A stretch of DNA of 10,906 nucleotides, from positions 1 to 10,906 of the forward strand of contig CAYZSE010000115.1 of the NCBI GenBank assembly GCA_964481035.1, given 5' to 3'. Shown here piece after piece: positions 1-7,406 of this stretch (within the stretch, counting starts at the first letter, position 1; each line of letters opens with the position of its first letter). The position numbers and the translations under genes are program-made. The notes beneath the pieces are model-generated. The model did not search any database. It saw only the letters and a list, made by a program, of their open reading frames with translations, and had not been told where the DNA came from. Source of the DNA: JAAAPF01 sp964481035. GTDB taxonomy: Bacteria > Pseudomonadota > Alphaproteobacteria > Geminicoccales > Geminicoccaceae.

Positions 1-20
1 AGGCGCTCGCCGCGGCGTCG

Positions 21-989
21 TCAAGCGACGACCCGGTGACGGGCGCCCATCGAATCGATCGCGCGCACCAAGGCGTCGACGACGTCGGTATTCGGCGAGT
101 GCCCCGCGCCGGCGATCAGGTGGAGGCGGCTCTCGGGCAGTGCACGATGCAGCGCCACGGCGTTCGTCGGCGGGCAGACGAGATCGAGCTGACCTTGGAT
201 GATGGCCACCGGCAGCCCGCGCAGCCGGGCCGTCGATTCGATCAACGGCTCGTCGAGGAAACAGTCGTGGGCGAAGTAGTGCGCCTCGAAGAGCGAGTGC
301 GTCAGGACGTAGTGGCGATCGCTGAGCTGCTCGTCGAGCATCGCCTCGCTGACGACGAGATCGCTGATCTTGTTCTCCCACCGGGTCCAGGCGTTGAGCG
401 AGCGGCGCTGCTGCGTCGGGCCGCCGTCGCGCATCATCCGGTAGTGCCCATGGACGGGCCGCCGGCGCTCGCCCGGGGCCAGCGGCTCCAGGAACTTCTC
501 GTACTCGAGCGGGAACACCCGCGCGGCCCCGCCCGGCCCGAACGTCCAGTCGATCTCCTGGCCGCTGCCGGTGAAGACGCCCCAGACGACGATGCCGGTG
601 ACCCGCTCGGGATGGCTGACGGCGTAGGCGAGGCTCAAGGTGGAGCCCCACGAGCCGCCGAAGACCAGCCAGCGCTCGATGCCGAGATGGCGGCGCAGGC
701 GCTCGATGTCCGCGACGAGGTCGGGCGTCGTGTTGCCCTCGAGCCGGCCGTGCGGCGTCGACCGCCCGCAGCCGCGCTGATCGAAGAGCACCACGCGGTA
801 GCGCTCGGGGTCGAAATAGCCGCGCTGCTTGGGCCGCGAGCCGCTGCCGGGACCACCGTGCAGGACGACGACGGGCTGGCCGTCAGGGTGCCCGCTCTGC
901 TCGAAATAGAGCTCGTGCCCGCCGCCGACGTCGAGGCGGCCGTGCATGAAGGGCTCGCGGTAGAGATAGGCCGTCCGGCGGCGGATCAT
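21..989 (-). CDS. pip: Proline iminopeptidase (alpha/beta hydrolase, peptidase family S33)
   Basis: 322-residue cytosolic aminopeptidase predicted to release N-terminal proline from peptides. Seen in the sequence: oxyanion-hole motif HGGPG at residues 44-48, DQRGCGRS at 70-77 (a signature of this subfamily), nucleophile elbow GGSWGS at 111-116 with Ser113, the acid in GQLDLVCPP with Asp269, and GAGHS with His297. The catalytic triad is therefore complete, and the length is typical of the family (about 310-330). The ATG at 989 is chosen because GGGGAGGAG lies 6 bases upstream on the minus strand, and because residues 8-30 already resemble the family N-terminus (YREPF..G.LDVG.GH.LYFEQ), so the internal Met15 is too late. 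It is transcribed away from the peroxidase gene across a 115-bp divergent spacer. Other S33 hydrolases are possible, but the HGGPG/DQRGCGRS combination strongly favours proline iminopeptidase. Confidence 0.93.
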   Translation of the reverse strand: MIRRRTAYLYREPFMHGRLDVGGGHELYFEQSGHPDGQPVVVLHGGPGSGSRPKQRGYFDPERYRVVLFDQRGCGRSTPHGRLEGNTTPDLVADIERLRRHLGIERWLVFGGSWGSTLSLAYAVSHPERVTGIVVWGVFTGSGQEIDWTFGPGGAARVFPLEYEKFLEPLAPGERRRPVHGHYRMMRDGGPTQQRRSLNAWTRWENKISDLVVSEAMLDEQLSDRHYVLTHSLFEAHYFAHDCFLDEPLIESTARLRGLPVAIIQGQLDLVCPPTNAVALHRALPESRLHLIAGAGHSPNTDVVDALVRAIDSMGARHRVVA

Positions 990-1104
990 CGACGTCTCCT
1001 CCCCGTCACCCTAGCGCGCCGGGATCGTGCGACGTACGCTACTCCTGGCCGCACCCGAAACCTCCACCATCTGGTGAGTGAACGGCACTGACGGAGATCG
1101 GCCC
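990..1104. promoter_or_regulatory. Divergent intergenic region between proline iminopeptidase and glutathione peroxidase genes
   Basis: This 115-bp spacer separates two divergently transcribed genes and must hold both translation starts and probably both promoters. The minus-strand Shine-Dalgarno for the peptidase (GGAGGAG) lies around 995-1004 and the plus-strand GGAG for the peroxidase at 1093-1096. A near-palindrome CACCA-TC-TGGTG occupies 1065-1076 and could be an operator, but it is short and could arise by chance. I see no convincing sigma-70 -35/-10 pair on either strand. That promoters lie here is inferred from gene orientation. Confidence 0.4.
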
Positions 1105-1647
1105 ATGCTGCGCGCCCTCGCCCTGATCGCCGCCCTCGGCCTCGCGCCCGGGGCGCTCGCCGAGACCACCGGCGTCCGTTTCGCAGCCATCGACGGGGGC
1201 GAGATTGCCCTCGCCGACTACGCAGGGCGACCGGTGCTCGTTGCCAACACCGCGAGCCTTTGCGGCTTCACCCCGCAATACGAGGGCCTGCAGGCGCTCT
1301 GGGACACCTACCGCGACGCCGGCCTCGTCGTCATCGGCGTGCCGACCAACGACTTCGGCGGGCAAGAGCCCGGCACCGCCGCCGAGATCAAGGAGTTCTG
1401 CGAGGTCAACTTCGCCGTCGACTTTCCGCTCACCGCCAAGGCGACGAGCCGCGGGCCGGCGCAGCACCCCTTCTTCACCGCGGTCGCCGAGGAGCTCGGC
1501 CCCGACGCCCTGCCGCGCTGGAACTTCCACAAGTTTCTCGTCGGCGGCGACGGGCGCTTGAAGGCGGCTTGGCCCTCACAGGTCGAGCCGATGAGCGCGG
1601 CCGTCACCGAGGCCGTCGAGGCCGAGCTCGCCACCGCGGCGCCGTAA
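1105..1647 (+). CDS. Glutathione peroxidase family protein, thiol type, with signal peptide
   Basis: 180-residue thiol peroxidase of the GPx family, which reduces hydrogen peroxide or lipid hydroperoxides with thioredoxin or glutathione as donor. Residues 1-19 form a signal peptide (MLRAL, hydrophobic core, then ALA before Glu20), so the enzyme is probably periplasmic. Seen: peroxidatic Cys53 in NTASLCGFTPQYEG (50-61 region), the NDFGGQEPG motif with Gln87, and the WNF motif with Trp139 and Asn140, completing the Cys-Gln-Trp-Asn tetrad. Cys99 (FCEVNF) sits where the resolving cysteine of two-cysteine, thioredoxin-dependent GPx proteins lies. The codon at Cys53 is TGC, so this is not a selenoprotein. 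The ATG at 1105 is preferred over the in-frame GTG at 1078 because GGAG lies 8 bases upstream and the signal peptide then starts cleanly. Family assignment is firm; substrate and electron donor are inferred. Confidence 0.93.
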   Translation: MLRALALIAALGLAPGALAETTGVRFAAIDGGEIALADYAGRPVLVANTASLCGFTPQYEGLQALWDTYRDAGLVVIGVPTNDFGGQEPGTAAEIKEFCEVNFAVDFPLTAKATSRGPAQHPFFTAVAEELGPDALPRWNFHKFLVGGDGRLKAAWPSQVEPMSAAVTEAVEAELATAAP

Positions 1648-1658
1648 GGCTGAGCCGC

Positions 1659-1672
1659 CGGCTTTCGAGCCG
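1659..1672 (+). terminator. Possible hairpin downstream of glutathione peroxidase (weak terminator candidate)
   Basis: A perfect 5-bp stem CGGCT/AGCCG encloses a TTCG tetraloop, 11 bases after the peroxidase stop codon. UUCG loops are unusually stable in RNA, which makes the location suggestive. No run of T follows, so it is not a canonical intrinsic terminator. In DNA this GC-rich a 5-bp stem can occur by chance. Confidence 0.3.
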
Positions 1673-1770
1673 CGCCGAGCACCGGCCGCCCTTCTTGCTG
1701 ACCAAGAATTGGGCGCCGCGTTGATCTTGGCGGCAGCTTGGCGAGCGTTGATCCGCGAGGTCGACGAGAC

Positions 1771-1789
1771 GTGCCCGGAAAGCGGGCAC
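1771..1789. repeat. Perfect 7-bp inverted repeat in the ureD leader
   Basis: GTGCCCG (1771-1777) and CGGGCAC (1783-1789) flank a 5-base GAAAG loop. This could be an RNA hairpin in the urease leader or an operator for a dimeric regulator. It has no following T tract, so termination is unlikely. A second stem follows 12 bases later. Confidence 0.45.
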
Positions 1790-1800
1790 AGCGGGTCCAA

Positions 1801-1817
1801 CCCGGCGCCTGGCCGGG
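1801..1817. repeat. Second inverted repeat in the ureD leader
   Basis: CCCGGC (1801-1806) and GCCGGG (1812-1817) flank a 5-base loop, GCCTG. Together with the stem at 1771-1789 it makes two tandem stems of similar size with equal 5-base loops, ending about 78 bases before the ureD start. With only G and C in the arms it is quite likely to occur by chance in this sequence. Confidence 0.35.
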
Positions 1818-1895
1818 CGGCTGGCATGCGCCTTGCTGCAACCGTGTTGACGTCAAAGGCGAGCCACATGGCAGTCACGACACCCGAACGCGATC

Positions 1896-2765
1896 ATGGA
1901 TAATGAGACTTTGCCCTTGGAGACGGTCACGGACGGCTCGGCCGCGCCGCAGCGGACGAGCGGCCGCCTCGACGTGGCCTTTCGCCGCCGCCGCGGCCAG
2001 ACCGTGCTGGATCGGCTCTACCAGGAGGGTGCGGCCAAGGGCCGCCTGCCGCGGGATCACGGCCGTGGCTGCCCCGATCTGGCGATCATCAACCTCGCCG
2101 GCGGGCTCACCGGCGGCGACGTCATGGACACGGCGATCACCTGGGGTCAGGGCACCGTCGCCGGCGCCACGACCCAGGCCGCCGAGAAGATCTATCGGGC
2201 CGAGGCGGGCAGCGTCGCGGTCACGACCCGTCTGCGGGTCGGTCCCGGGGCCTGGGCCGAGTGGCTGCCGCAGGAGACGATCCTGTTCGAGCGGTCGGCG
2301 CTCGACCGCCGGCTGTGCGTCGAGGTCGCCGGCGGCGGCCGACTGCTGGCGGTCGAGCCCCTCGTCTTCGGCCGCCTCGCCATGGGCGAGACGCTGGCGC
2401 GCGCGACGCTGCGCGACCGCATCGAGGTGCACGTCGACGGCCACCTCGCCTGGCTCGACGCCACCCGCCTCGAGCCACCCATGGACGTGGCCCTCGACGC
2501 CCCGTTCCGCGGCGGCGGGGCGCGCGCGCTCGCCACCGTGCTCTACGTCGCCCCGGAGGCCGAAGAGCGCAGCGACGTCGTGCGCGAGCTCGCGCGGGCG
2601 CAGGGCGTCGCCGCCGGCGTCACCTGCCTCGGCCCCGTCCTGCTCGCCCGCCTGCACGACGCCTCGCCCCTGGCGTTGCGACGCGCGCTCGTGCACTTCT
2701 TGACCCGGCTGCGCGCACGGCTGGGCGACCTGCCGCCGCGTCTGCCCCGTCTCTGGCAGAGCTGA
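1896..2765 (+). CDS. ureD: Urease accessory protein UreD (UreH)
   Basis: 289-residue scaffold protein that binds the urease apoenzyme and, with UreF and UreG, forms the maturation complex that passes nickel into the active site. Recognisable family blocks are GRLDVAFRRR..TVLDRLYQEG..KGRLP near residues 23-52 (alphaproteobacterial style), the LAGGLTGGD block at 67-75, TTQAAEKIYRAEAG at 92-105, and EWLPQETILFERS at 122-134. It is the first gene of the operon, 33 bp before ureA. The ATG at 1896 is the only usual start codon in this frame after the stop at 1848, yet no Shine-Dalgarno sequence precedes it, so initiation may be weak or leaderless. The assignment is secure from family blocks and context. 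Confidence 0.94.
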   Translation: MDNETLPLETVTDGSAAPQRTSGRLDVAFRRRRGQTVLDRLYQEGAAKGRLPRDHGRGCPDLAIINLAGGLTGGDVMDTAITWGQGTVAGATTQAAEKIYRAEAGSVAVTTRLRVGPGAWAEWLPQETILFERSALDRRLCVEVAGGGRLLAVEPLVFGRLAMGETLARATLRDRIEVHVDGHLAWLDATRLEPPMDVALDAPFRGGGARALATVLYVAPEAEERSDVVRELARAQGVAAGVTCLGPVLLARLHDASPLALRRALVHFLTRLRARLGDLPPRLPRLWQS

Positions 2766-2798
2766 GACGGCGGTGGCCCGCAACCCGACGAGATCGCC

Positions 2799-3101
2799 AT
2801 GCATCTGACCCCGCGCGAGAAGGACAAGCTCCTGGTGGCGATGGCCGCCGAGGTGGCAAGGAAGCGCCTCGCCCGCGGCGTCCGGCTCAACGTCCCGGAG
2901 GCCATAGCGCTGATCACCGACTTCGTCGTCGAGGGCGCCCGCGACGGGGTGAGCGTCGCGGCGCTGATGGAGGCGGGCGCGCAGGTGATCACGCGCGCTC
3001 AGGTCATGGAGGGCGTCGCCGAGATCGTCCACGAGGTCCAGGTCGAGGCGACCTTTCCCGACGGCACCAAGCTCGTCACCGTCCATGAGCCGATCCGCTG
3101 A
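2799..3101 (+). CDS. ureA: Urease subunit gamma
   Basis: 100-residue gamma subunit of urease (urea amidohydrolase), which assembles with UreB and UreC into the cytosolic (alpha-beta-gamma) trimer. The sequence runs over the full family length: LTPREKDKLLV at 3-13, RLNVPEAIALI at 29-39, and the strongly conserved C-terminal block with TFPDGTKLVTVHEPI at 85-99. The gene is separate from ureB, not fused as in Helicobacter. The ribosome-binding site is weak (GACGAG about 8 bases upstream). The stop is followed after 5 bases by the start of a membrane-protein ORF, so translation of the two may be coupled. Confidence 0.97.
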   Translation: MHLTPREKDKLLVAMAAEVARKRLARGVRLNVPEAIALITDFVVEGARDGVSVAALMEAGAQVITRAQVMEGVAEIVHEVQVEATFPDGTKLVTVHEPIR

Positions 3102-3106
3102 ACCCG

Positions 3107-3541
3107 ATGCCGCCGGGCCCGCTGCTCGCGACCGCGGCCGCCTGGGTCGCGGCGGGCCTCAACCTCGACCTCCTGTTCGACCTGAAGGCGACGCTGACGA
3201 CGCTCGCGGCGCTGGTGCTGCTCACGGGCCTGGCGCTGCCCGGACGGGCGGCGGGCCCGGTCCTCGTCGCGGCCACGGCCCCGGCCGTGGTGTTCGCCGC
3301 CTTCGTCGTTCATCCGCTCGCGGCGCTCGCCGCCTTGGCCGCGGCGCTGTGGGGTCTCGCCCGGCTCGTCCGGCCGCTTGCCGGCGGCGTCCGCGCGGCC
3401 TGGATGCTGGCGGCCGGGACGGCCGTGCTCGTCTGGCCCGCCTGGCTGGGCCTCGTCTCCAACGCCGTCGTGGAGGTCGCCTGCCCGACGGGCGGCCTCG
3501 AGCAACCCTGCTACGGCTTCTACCGTGTCGGTGCGTCTTGA
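3107..3541 (+). CDS. Small integral-membrane protein of unknown function inside the urease operon
   Basis: 144-residue hydrophobic protein encoded between ureA and ureB. I do not recognise its family. Hydrophobic segments suggest about four transmembrane helices, near residues 27-46, 50-69, 70-88 and 97-117, with few charged residues apart from short Arg/Lys loops. The C-terminal tail holds two cysteines, Cys126 and Cys135, that could form a disulfide or bind a ligand. The ORF begins 5 bases after ureA, without a good Shine-Dalgarno sequence. Its stop codon touches the AGGAGG that serves ureB, so it is embedded in the operon and likely coupled. Alphaproteobacterial urease operons often carry an uncharacterised ORF here. 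It lacks the HPxxGxDH nickel motif expected of HupE/UreJ carriers, so a urea, nickel or ammonia transport role would be speculation. Codon usage matches its neighbours. Confidence 0.8.
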   Translation: MPPGPLLATAAAWVAAGLNLDLLFDLKATLTTLAALVLLTGLALPGRAAGPVLVAATAPAVVFAAFVVHPLAALAALAAALWGLARLVRPLAGGVRAAWMLAAGTAVLVWPAWLGLVSNAVVEVACPTGGLEQPCYGFYRVGAS

Positions 3542-3546
3542 GGAGG
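3541..3546 (+). promoter_or_regulatory. Full-consensus Shine-Dalgarno of ureB
   Basis: AGGAGG lies 7 bases before the ureB ATG and shares its first base with the TGA stop codon of the membrane ORF (3539-3541). It is the best ribosome-binding site in the operon, consistent with high and partly independent synthesis of the structural subunit, and it fixes the ureB start. Confidence 0.85.
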
Positions 3547-3553
3547 AACGCCC

Positions 3554-3862
3554 ATGATCCCCGGTGAGGTCATCCCGGCCCCTGGCGAGCTCGTGCTCAA
3601 CGACGGCCAGCCGACCGTGACGCTGGAGGTCGCGAACGCCGGCGACCGGCCCGTCCAGGTCGGCTCGCACTACCACTTCTTCGAGACCAACGAGGCGCTG
3701 CGCTTCGACCGCGGCAAGGCGCGGGGCATGCGCCTCGACATCCCGGCCGGCACGGCGGTGCGCTTCGAGCCCGGCCAGACGCGCGAGGTCACCCTCGTGC
3801 CCTATCGCGGCGACAGAAAGGTGTTCGGGTTCCAGCAAAAGGTGATGGGTCCGCTCGACTGA
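3554..3862 (+). CDS. ureB: Urease subunit beta
   Basis: 102-residue beta subunit of urease. It opens with the family N-terminus MIPGEVIPAPGELVLNDG and contains VGSHYHFFETN at 36-46, RGMRLDIPAGTAVRFEPGQ around 58-75, and the C-terminal KVFGFQQKVMG at 89-99. All are hallmark blocks and the length is standard. The start is fixed by the AGGAGG at 3541-3546. The gene lies 12 bp after the membrane ORF and 22 bp before ureC. Confidence 0.97.
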   Translation: MIPGEVIPAPGELVLNDGQPTVTLEVANAGDRPVQVGSHYHFFETNEALRFDRGKARGMRLDIPAGTAVRFEPGQTREVTLVPYRGDRKVFGFQQKVMGPLD

Positions 3863-3884
3863 GCGCGCTCGCGGGAGGAGAACC

Positions 3885-5597
<1,713 letters not shown>

Positions 5598-5599
5598 CG

Positions 5600-6070
5600 A
5601 TGGACCGGGCCGATCGCGTCCTCGACCGGAGCGAGGTCGACCCCGAGCGGGTGGTGGCCAGCGTCCGCCTCGACCTGGAGGCGCGTCGCAAGCGTCGCCA
5701 CGTCGTCGAGTGCAGCGACGGCGTGGCGCTCCTCATCGACCTCGCCGAGGTCCCGACGCTACGCCACAGCGACGGGCTCGTGCTCGCCGACGGCCGCATC
5801 GTGCGCGTCGAGGCCGAGCCCGAGGCGCTCGTCGAGGTCACCGCCCCGGACGCGGCGAGCCTCGTGCGGATCGCCTGGCACCTCGGCAACCGCCACCTGC
5901 CCGTCCAGTTCGTGGGCGAGCGGCTGCGCCTGCGGCGCGATCACGTCATCGAGGCGATGCTCGCGGGTCTGGGCGCCGCGGTCCGCCACGTCGAGGCCCC
6001 GTTCGATCCCGAGGCCGGCGCCTACGTTGGCCATGCCCACGGCGGAGGGCGCGACCATGGCCCTCGCTGA
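5600..6070 (+). CDS. ureE: Urease accessory protein UreE (nickel metallochaperone)
   Basis: 156-residue chaperone that carries nickel to the UreD-UreF-UreG-urease complex. Family blocks seen are IAWHLGNRHLPVQF at 91-104 with conserved His99, RRDHVIEAMLAGLGA at 112-126 with His115 (equivalent to the dimer-bridging metal ligand His96 of Klebsiella UreE), and FDPEAGAYVGHAHGG at 135-149. The C-terminal tail is only modestly histidine-rich (His145, His147, His153), unlike the long polyhistidine tail of Klebsiella, which suggests delivery and not nickel storage. The gene starts 2 bp after the ureC stop with no clear Shine-Dalgarno, so translational coupling to ureC is likely. Its last 14 bases overlap ureF. 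Confidence 0.95.
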   Translation: MDRADRVLDRSEVDPERVVASVRLDLEARRKRRHVVECSDGVALLIDLAEVPTLRHSDGLVLADGRIVRVEAEPEALVEVTAPDAASLVRIAWHLGNRHLPVQFVGERLRLRRDHVIEAMLAGLGAAVRHVEAPFDPEAGAYVGHAHGGGRDHGPR

Positions 6071-6700
6071 GCGCGCCCTCTACCGGCTGATGGCCTGGCT
6101 CTCGCCGAGCTTCCCGGTCGGTGCCTACACCTACAGCCACGGCCTCGAGACCGCGGTCGAGGACGGCCTCGTCATGGACCGCACCGACCTCGAGCGATGG
6201 ATTTCCTGCCTGCTGCGGGCCGGCAGCCCCCGGAACGACGCGCTGTTCCTGACCGCCGCCTGGCAGGCCGCCTGCGCCGACGACGGCCCGCGGCTCGAGG
6301 AGGTCCGCGCGTTGGCCGCGGCCTGCCACGGCACCGCCGAGCTCAAGCTCGAGAGCCTGCAGCAGGGCGCCGCCTTCCGCGAGGCCGTCCGCCGCTCCTG
6401 GCCCGCGCCCGGTACCGAGCGGCTCGCGTGCGAGGATCTCGCCTACCCCGTCGCCGTGGGCGTCACCGCCGCCGCGCACGGGGTGCCGCTGCGCCTCGCG
6501 CTGCACGCCTACCTGCACGCGTTCGCCGCCAATCTGGTCTCCGCCGGCGTCCGGCTCGTGCCCTTGGGGCAGACCGACGGCCAGCGGGCGCTCGCGGGCC
6601 TCGAGCCGGTCGTCGGCGAGGTCGCGGCCCTGGCCGAGGACGGCACCCTCGACGACCTCGGCGGCTTCACGCCCGTGGCCGACCTCTGCTCGATGCGCCA
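6057..6700 (+). CDS. ureF: Urease accessory protein UreF (3' end lost in assembly gap)
   Basis: 214 complete residues of UreF, the protein that binds UreD and activates the GTPase UreG in the urease maturation complex. Seen: LSPSFPVGAYTYSHGLE at 15-31 (the strongest family signature), an all-helical middle, LVPLGQTDGQRAL at 167-179, and the start of the conserved C-terminus, DLCSMR at 209-214. Family members normally end around ten residues later, after SMRHE.Q..RLF, and that part falls in the N run. The ATG at 6057 is chosen because GGAGGG (6044-6049) lies 7 bases upstream and the protein then begins as the family does; an ATG at 6033 and a TTG at 6027 lie further into ureE. The gene overlaps ureE by 14 bp. 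Confidence 0.94.
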
Positions 6701-6800
6701 NNNNNNNNNNNNNNNNNNNNNNNNNNNNNNNNNNNNNNNNNNNNNNNNNNNNNNNNNNNNNNNNNNNNNNNNNNNNNNNNNNNNNNNNNNNNNNNNNNNN
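6701..6800. other. Assembly gap (100 N)
   Basis: Exactly 100 unknown bases, the size often used as a placeholder for a scaffold gap of unknown length. It must contain the last codons and stop of ureF, the spacer, and the start codon and first few codons of ureG. Because 100 N happens to keep ureF and ureG in the same frame, a naive reading frame runs through it and yields a false UreF-UreG fusion. Confidence 0.99.
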
Positions 6801-7406
6801 CACGGCCCCCTTCGCGTCGGCGTCGGCGGCCCCGTCGGCTCGGGCAAGACTGCGCTCACCGACGCGCTCTGCAAGCTGCTGCGCGACCGCTTCGAGATCG
6901 CGGTCGTCACCAACGACATCTACACCCAGGAGGACGCGCAGTTCCTGACCCGCTCCGGTGCGCTCGCGCCCGAGCGCATCCGCGGCGTCGAGACCGGCGG
7001 CTGTCCGCACACCGCGATCCGCGAGGACGCATCGATCAACCTCGCAGCCGTCGCCGAGCTGCGCCGAGCCTTTCCCAAGCTCGACCTCGTGCTGGTCGAG
7101 AGCGGCGGCGACAACCTGTCCGCGACCTTCAGCCCTGAGCTCGCCGACCTCACGATCTACGTCATCGACGTCGCCGCCGGCGACAAGATCCCGCGCAAAG
7201 GCGGGCCCGGCATCACCCGCTCGGATCTCCTGGTCATCAACAAGATCGACCTCGCACCCATGGTCGGCGCCTCGCTCGAGGTCATGGACCGCGATGCCAA
7301 GCTGATGCGCAAGGATCGCCCTTTCGTCTTCACCAACGTCCGTGCCGGCGACGGCGTCGACGCGGTCGCGCGCTTCATCGTCGAACGCGGTGGACTGGGG
7401 ACGTAG
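6801..7406 (+). CDS. ureG: Urease accessory protein UreG (5' end lost in assembly gap)
   Basis: 201 visible residues of the SIMIBI-class GTPase that powers nickel insertion into urease. Numbering from the first visible residue: P-loop GPVGSGKT at 10-17, TNDIYTQEDA at 37-46, the nickel/zinc-binding Cys-Pro-His at 68-70 inside GVETGGCPHTAIREDAS, ESGGDNLSATFSPELADL at 100-117, IPRKGGPGIT at 130-139, and the guanine-specificity motif NKID at 147-150. Compared with family proteins of about 205 residues, only the start codon and a handful of residues are missing before HGPLRVGVGG. It is the last recognisable urease gene; the stop is TAG at 7404-7406. Confidence 0.96.
   Translation, partial: HGPLRVGVGGPVGSGKTALTDALCKLLRDRFEIAVVTNDIYTQEDAQFLTRSGALAPERIRGVETGGCPHTAIREDASINLAAVAELRRAFPKLDLVLVESGGDNLSATFSPELADLTIYVIDVAAGDKIPRKGGPGITRSDLLVINKIDLAPMVGASLEVMDRDAKLMRKDRPFVFTNVRAGDGVDAVARFIVERGGLGT

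Larger units (their letters stand above)
1648..1895 (+). promoter_or_regulatory. Leader region upstream of the urease operon
   Basis: This 248-bp stretch without a gene lies between the peroxidase and ureD and is where the urease operon promoter is expected. It contains the hairpin at 1659-1672 and two further inverted repeats at 1771-1789 and 1801-1817. It also has the 8-bp palindrome TGACGTCA at about 1848-1855, inside a TTGACG that could serve as a -35 element, but no matching -10 box is visible 16-18 bases downstream. I cannot identify a sigma-54 site (GG-N10-GC with the right context) or a known regulator site. No coding sequence here is convincing. Confidence 0.4.

Noticed and set aside
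36..1091. Long plus-strand reading frame opposite the proline iminopeptidase
   Set aside because: The minus-strand peptidase has a full catalytic triad and a good ribosome site; the opposite frame has low-complexity composition and no recognisable motif.
1078..1104. GTG start nine codons upstream for the peroxidase
   Set aside because: It would put polar residues before the signal peptide; the ATG at 1105 has a better-placed GGAG.
1255..1275. Selenocysteine-containing glutathione peroxidase
   Set aside because: The active-site codon is TGC (Cys), not TGA.
1875..3086. Long minus-strand reading frame of about 400 codons opposite ureD and ureA
   Set aside because: It is an antisense shadow typical of very GC-rich DNA; its Asp/Gly/Arg/Ala/His-rich composition has no domain, and the plus strand holds securely identified genes.
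3107..3541. HupE/UreJ nickel carrier identity for the membrane ORF
   Set aside because: Family proteins are longer, with about six helices and a His-rich HPxxGxDH motif; none of this is present.
6027..7406. A fused UreF-UreG protein
   Set aside because: The frame continuity depends on an arbitrary 100-N placeholder; both families end and begin where the gap lies.
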